Of a DNA stretch of 10,758 bases, positions 7,134-10,758 are shown one piece after another. Position 1 is the stretch's first letter, and every line of letters begins with the position of its first letter. The notes beneath the pieces were generated by a model that searched no databases, had not been told where the DNA came from, and saw only the letters and a list, made by a program, of their open reading frames with translations. The stretch comes from Acanthamoeba castellanii str. Neff. Taxonomy: Eukaryota; Discosea; Longamoebia; Acanthamoebidae. Where the stretch lies: positions 1 through 10,758 of the forward strand of contig NW_004457663.1 of assembly GCF_000313135.1 (NCBI RefSeq), read 5' to 3'. The position numbers were made by a program, and so were the translations under genes.

Positions 7134-7332
7134 AGGCCACCCACCACCTCACAACCATCACCACCACCCACCACTGCCGCCACCTCATCATTTGTGATCT
7201 TTTGTTACCTATAAGAATACCCTTCAGGCCACTACATCACTGTACAGTGTAGGCCTTCATCCACCACCCTTCCTTGTGCTGTGGCTTGTTTGATGGTGTT
7301 ACTTTTTCTCTCTTTTTTCTTTTTCTGTGTTA
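7134..7332. other. Convergent 3' spacer between PEX11 and the HA-domain gene
   Basis: This 199-nt spacer must hold both 3' UTRs. The PEX11 side begins with CCACCACC-type repeats; the other side is T-rich on the + strand (7301-7326), which is A-rich in the HA-gene transcript. No AATAAA is seen. The centre holds a perfect palindrome, listed separately. Confidence 0.6.
7226..7256. terminator. 12-bp perfect palindrome with outer arms in convergent spacer
   Basis: CACTGTACAGTG at 7238-7249 is a perfect 12-bp palindrome. It is enclosed by AGGCC (7226-7230) and GGCCT (7252-7256), which can pair and extend the structure across unpaired bases. The element lies near the middle of the spacer between the convergent stops at 7133 and 7333. 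A bidirectional 3'-end role is inference. Confidence 0.35.
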
Positions 7333-8176
7333 TTATTGATCTGCTTTGTTGTGGTGGTCTTCCTGGGTGTGATGATGGTGGTGGTAGGTGGTGTAGGCGT
7401 CTTCTTCGCCGGCTGTTTGGTCTTCTGGTTGGCTGTTGTTGGCTGGCATCTCCCCCATCGATGACTGACCCACGTGCTCCCCTTCTTGGTGGTGATGATG
7501 ATGGTGACCCTCTTCTTCTTCTTCAGGCATGCCCTCGTGGAAGCTCATCTCTGACATCTGATGCAAAGAGTCAGAAGAGAGCGAAAGAGAAGAAGAAAAA
7601 AAGAGAGTTGCAGGTGGGAGCGAGGGAGGGGACGTACATCCAGGTGGCCAGGCTCGTTTTGGATGACCTCGACCATGTGCACGGATCCGTCGGCCTCGGA
7701 CACAGTGACGTGGTGCATGGCGTGGAGGTGGTGGTGATGATGCACCATTTCCTCGTGGTGCATGTCCTCGTGGTGGTGATGGTGGTGCAGGGCATCGCCC
7801 ATGCCCTCCATCCCCTCTTCCTTGTCGCCCTCTTTCATTTCCTCGCCCTGCCAGCGATATCAGGACAGTGAGTGATGGCGCCAGACGAGCAGAGCGCCAA
7901 CACACACTACACACACACACACACACACACACACACGACACACACAAAACTGAAGTTGGGCGGATCGATCACGGTACCATGAAGTGCTGGAGGGCAGCGC
8001 CCAGGTCGCTGTGGGCGTGCGAGTAGAGTGAGTGCTGGCCGTTGTGGTCCATCGAGAGCTCGACGCCGCTTGACGACCCCGCCAGCGCAGTCGGATCGAA
8101 GGTGAACCTAGCCAGCCCACACACAAGCAATCGTCAGCACCGAACGACACACGACACGACACGACACGCACATAAC

Positions 8177-8211
<35 letters not shown>

Positions 8212-10358
8212 CCGCACACAACGCGCAAAGCGGTGACGAATTGGTGTAGGCGTACTCTCCGGTGGAGGAAGCGCCGGCGGAGGTGAGCTTGGCGTAGACC
8301 GGGTAGTAGGTGGTGCTCACCAGCGCGCCGCCCGTACCCGCCGTCGCGTAGCTCGCCGGGAAATTGTAGGCAAACGGCGACATCATCCCCACCTGCTCGC
8401 CCACGCCCTGCTGCTGTTGGGCCGCAATCAGCTCCGCCACCGAGCCCGCGGCGGCCCCGCCGACGCCGTTTGACTGCGGCGGCTGCTGCGGCTGCTGGTG
8501 GTGATGGTGGTCGGCCGCCGCCGGGTTGCCGTTGTTGTTGCCGGACAGGAGCCGGGCGCGCACGGCGGCGGCGACCAGGCCCTCGCGCTCCTCCTCGAGC
8601 TCCTTCTGCTTCTGCTCGATGAGGATCTGCTGCTGCTTGCGCCGCTCCTTCTCCTTGTTCTGGCCCTTGACCCACTCGAAGCCGATCTCCTCCATGAGCG
8701 CCACCTTCTCGGCCGTGAGCGCGTTGGCCCGCTTCTTGTCCTTCATCCGCCGCACCCAGTAGAACAGGGGCAGGTTCTCGCGCCACTTCCACGGCACGTT
8801 GCAGTGGCCGTGCTCCTGCTTGAAGGCCAGCAGCTCCTGGTACCGCTCGTACCACGACTTGCGCTCCTTCACCGACGACGGCCGATAGACCACCACCTCC
8901 TCTTCCTCCCCCTCCTCCCCTTCGCCTTCGTCTTCGTTTTCGTTTTCATTTTCGCCGTCGGCCTTGGGCACGGCGGTTAAGGTGGCGGCAGCGGCGGCGG
9001 CGGCGCCGAGCATGAGGCGGTCCTTCTGGTCGGTGGCGATCGCGGAGCCCTGGCCGATGGCCGGCTGGAGCAGCTCGACGTGGTGGCCCACGACCAACGG
9101 CTGCGGCGTCTGCTGGTGGTGGTGCGGCTGCTGATGGTGCTGCTGGTGCTGATGGTGGTGGTGGTGGATGTCCAGCGACGCTGCGGCGAGCATGGCGCCG
9201 TGGTCCATGCCGGCTGGGGCGAATGCGGGCGGTTGGCCGGCGGCGCCGATGGCGGTGAGGTCGTAGGCCGACGAGGGAGAGGGCGACGGTGAGGTGCTGC
9301 TCTTGCGCTTCTTGACGAGGACGACGGCGGCGGCGGTGGAGGAGGCGGCGGGCGGGTCCTGCTTGCTCCACTCGAAGCCGATGCTCTCGAGCCGCTTGAT
9401 CTTGTCCTGGCTGAGCTTGCCGTGCCGGTGGAACGAGCGCTGGCAGTAGAGCCAGTTGGACAGCTTCACGTTCTCGCTCCACTTGTGCGGCACGTTGCAG
9501 TGCCCGTACTTCTCCTTGAACACCTGTGCCACGCCACATCAATCAAGTCAGCACACGCACACGCACACGCACACGCACACGCACAGGACACACCTTGAGC
9601 TCTTCGAAGCGTTCGTTCCAGGGGATCATCTTGCGCTTCTCGCCCTTGGAGGCGGCGGTGACGTTGCGGCAGCACCAGACGAAGCCGACGCCCTCGAGCA
9701 GCTTGACGCGCTCGAGGGGCAGCTTGCCGGCCTTCTTGAGGTTGCGCGTGGTGGCCACCCACTGGCCCAGCCGCTTGTTCTCCTTCCACACCTGCGGCAC
9801 CCGGCAGTGGCCGTACTTGGCCTTGAACTCCTCGAGCTCGCGCAGCCGCTCGTCGAACTGCGCGTCCTGTCGCAGCGCTCCGTCGTCGCCACTGCCACCG
9901 CCGCTGCTGCCGAGCCCATCGTCGCCGCCGGTGCTGGTGCTGTCGTTGTTGATGTTGATGCCGCCGTCATCCATGGAGATGGAAGCTGGCTCGCCATCTG
10001 TGGCTTCGCCTTCCTCCTCTTCGGCCTCGGTGGCGATGCTCAGGTTCGCGGAGGAGGAGGATGAGCCGTCCAGTTGAAGCGAACCGCTACTTGCCAGACT
10101 TGGCACGGCCGCTGATTCGTGCATGGAGCCGTTAATGGCCGCTACTCGGTGATGTGCCATTTCATCTTGATGAGACCCAGGCGCTACGTCGAGTCGTGGC
10201 CGCTTCGCCAGTGGCTCCATCGCTGAGACGTCGGCTTCTTCAGGGATGGGAGCGTGATGATTGACCTCGCTACCCGAATGCCCATCGGCCAACGTAATCT
10301 CGAGCTCGGGAGGGAATGCCGGAAGCACCACGTCGTGGTCGTGCTGTGGTGCGTCCAT
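7333..10358 (-). CDS. Triple helicase-associated (HA) domain protein with His-rich C-terminus, five exons, 865 aa
   Basis: Exons on the minus strand are 10358-9594, 9523-8256, 8107-7978, 7847-7638 and 7557-7333 (2598 nt, stop TAA). Three HA domains (Pfam Helicase_assoc type, a small helical, probably nucleic-acid-binding fold) lie at about residues 168-228, 247-307 and 479-539, each with the core K/Q-x-x-GHC-R/N-VP, a central W and a terminal GFxW. No helicase motifs are present. Other parts: acidic/Ser/Gly-rich N-terminus with an NLS-like AKRPRL (51-56), a second basic cluster KKRK near 326, a His/Gln stretch near 373-393, poly-Ala near 427, an acidic run near 445-466, and a Q/E/K coiled-coil-like helix at about 540-580. 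The last two exons carry four clusters of five or six His. Nuclear DNA binding is the likely role (inference). Intron 1 splits HA domain 2 between ELK and VFKEKYGHC; the join is in phase and restores the motif. The ATG at 10358 is the first ATG in the open frame; the frame continues only seven codons further. Confidence 0.86.
7909..7936. repeat. (AC)14 microsatellite in HA-gene intron 3
   Basis: A perfect AC dinucleotide run on the + strand, so GT-rich in the transcript, within intron 3 (7977-7848). It starts about 60 nt upstream of the 3' splice site. Confidence 0.95.
8179..8209. repeat. (CA)15 microsatellite in HA-gene intron 2
   Basis: A perfect CA run of 31 nt on the + strand, (TG)n in the transcript, within intron 2 (8255-8108), about 46 nt downstream of the 5' splice site and flanked by degenerate CGTGT repeats. 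Confidence 0.95.
9551..9585. repeat. (GCACAC)n hexamer repeat in HA-gene intron 1
   Basis: Five perfect GCACAC units (9551-9580) plus a partial one within the 70-nt intron 1 (9593-9524). In the transcript this is a GTGTGC repeat starting only a few bases after the donor, so it makes up half of the intron. Confidence 0.93.
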
Positions 10359-10382
10359 GCTTCGATCCAATCCTGTCAATTG

Positions 10383-10420
10383 GACGCACTGATGTCAATT
10401 TTTGCGCCACCCAGTGCGTC
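10383..10420 (-). promoter_or_regulatory. 9-bp perfect dyad near the expected start site of the HA gene
   Basis: GACGCACTG (10383-10391) and CAGTGCGTC (10412-10420) are perfect inverted copies 20 nt apart, 25-62 nt upstream of the ATG. If the TATA-like box at 10446-10438 is used, transcription would start around the dyad, so it could be a protein-binding site or a leader hairpin. Confidence 0.35.
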
Positions 10421-10437
10421 ATTCTTGGGAGAATATT

Positions 10438-10446
10438 CTATTTATG
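10438..10446 (-). promoter_or_regulatory. TATA-like box for the HA-domain gene
   Basis: The minus strand reads CATAAATAG about 80 nt upstream of the ATG at 10358. Sequence resemblance and position only. Confidence 0.3.
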
Positions 10447-10480
10447 ATTTCAATTCAATCACATCAACACACAACAGCCG

Positions 10481-10530
10481 CCATCTTCATCTGCCGAGGC
10501 CATCTTTAAGATGGGTGAGGTTTAAGATGG
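10481..10530. promoter_or_regulatory. Cluster of four CCATCTT/AAGATGG motifs
   Basis: CCATCTT occurs at 10481-10487 and 10500-10506, and AAGATGG at 10508-10514 and 10524-10530. The middle two form a perfect palindrome with one central base. The first copy is preceded by GCCG, giving the complement of AAGATGGCGGC, which resembles the YY1-type promoter element of animals. Role in this organism is inference. Confidence 0.4.
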
Positions 10531-10589
10531 GCGTACCCGTAACAAGGCGGTGGCCTCCACGTTAAAGATTGAAAATAATAAAATAAAAT

Positions 10590-10758
10590 CTGCCACGTTT
10601 TCAAAAAAAAACAACAATTTCTTCGAGAGGAATCTGACAATCTTTCAACGTGAAGGACTTGCCGCAATCTGCACGACAAGCGCACGGTACTGCCTCCGTC
10701 CATTTGCCAATTGCACAGATCACATTTGTTGTTCCTGCGACGCAGTGAAAATTGACCA
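10590..10758 (-). pseudogene. Possible fragment of a transposase-like zinc ribbon (frameshifted or partial)
   Basis: On the minus strand one frame gives RRNNKCDLCNWQM with a C-x2-C pair (Cys codons at 10724-10722 and 10715-10713). The next frame gives CRADCGKSFTLKDCQIPLEE, followed by hydrophobic residues and a TGA after a T-run. In the order C-x2-C, basic segment, C-x-x-x-C, KSF, then a leu/glu helix, this resembles the N-terminal zinc-binding part of ISXO2/Merlin-like DDE transposases. The two parts lie in different frames, so it would be broken or spliced. It runs off the window. Very tentative. Confidence 0.18.

Larger units (their letters stand above)
10359..10758. promoter_or_regulatory. 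Upstream region of the HA-domain gene
   Basis: About 400 bases precede the ATG at 10358 (-). Going away from the start there are: direct repeats TGTCAATT (10374-10381 and 10393-10400), a 9-bp dyad (10383-10420), a TATA-like CATAAATAG on the minus strand (10446-10438), a cluster of four CCATCTT/AAGATGG motifs (10481-10530), an AT-rich stretch (10567-10620), and at the edge a Cys-rich minus-strand fragment. The order fits a promoter for the HA gene. No other gene can be called with confidence. Confidence 0.5.

Noticed and set aside
6383..7252. 289-codon alternative + frame over PEX11
   Set aside because: Arg/Ala/Gly/Pro-rich shift of the real frame; no family similarity.
7281..7871. 196-codon + frame over the HA-gene 3' exons
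   Set aside because: Antisense to His/Glu-rich exons, giving a Val/Leu/Met-rich artefact, and it runs through intron sequence.
8498..8980. + frame of Leu/Val-rich protein antisense to HA exon 2
   Set aside because: Shadow of the acidic and Q/E/K-rich coding sequence of the HA protein.
9551..9585. Short regular repeats as a CRISPR array
   Set aside because: The units are contiguous hexamers or dinucleotides with no spacers, inside introns of a eukaryotic gene.
10359..10379. Upstream in-frame TTG (10379) as start of the HA protein
   Set aside because: Non-ATG start; the ATG at 10358 is seven codons downstream and fits eukaryotic initiation.

Overview
This is a eukaryotic, GC-rich, gene-dense window. 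It carries six protein-coding genes, four of them split by short GT-AG introns of about 70-175 nt, and there is no operon logic, rRNA or tRNA. The gene content and style best fit a free-living amoebozoan close to Acanthamoeba: high-GC third codon positions, short introns full of GT/CA repeats, and a stand-alone multi-repeat helicase-associated (HA) domain protein. That assignment is an inference from composition and gene content, not a database result.

Layout. (1) 90-302 (+): last exon of an EXS-domain (XPR1/PHO1-like) membrane protein, cut by the left edge. (2) 448-1903 (-): five-exon divergent 14-3-3 protein of 315 residues with a 75-residue tail, convergent with gene 1. (3) 1904-2655: divergent spacer, pyrimidine-rich on the + strand. 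(4) 2656-3990 (+): five-exon, Cys-rich secreted protein of unknown family. (5) 4251-5604 (+): four-exon secreted protein of unknown family with several multibasic sites. (6) 5605-6257: spacer with a GC-rich island flanked by a canonical donor, possibly a 5' leader of the next gene. (7) 6258-7133 (+): single-exon PEX11-type peroxisomal membrane protein. (8) 7333-10358 (-): five-exon protein with three HA domains and several His tracts, convergent with PEX11. (9) 10359-10758: its upstream region, with a dyad, a TATA-like box, a CCATCTT cluster and a possible broken transposase-like zinc-ribbon fragment at the right edge.

The genes look like unlinked housekeeping and lineage-specific functions (phosphate transport family, phosphopeptide binding, secretion, peroxisome proliferation, nuclear DNA binding); nothing shows that they form one pathway. 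All internal exon joins close in phase, and in the 14-3-3 and HA genes the joins also restore conserved family motifs. The most unusual signals are a strong bias to GTAC at 5' splice sites (13 of 15 introns), a 21-bp imperfect hairpin inside a 14-3-3 intron, short perfect palindromes in both convergent 3' spacers, and the three-HA-domain, histidine-rich protein.
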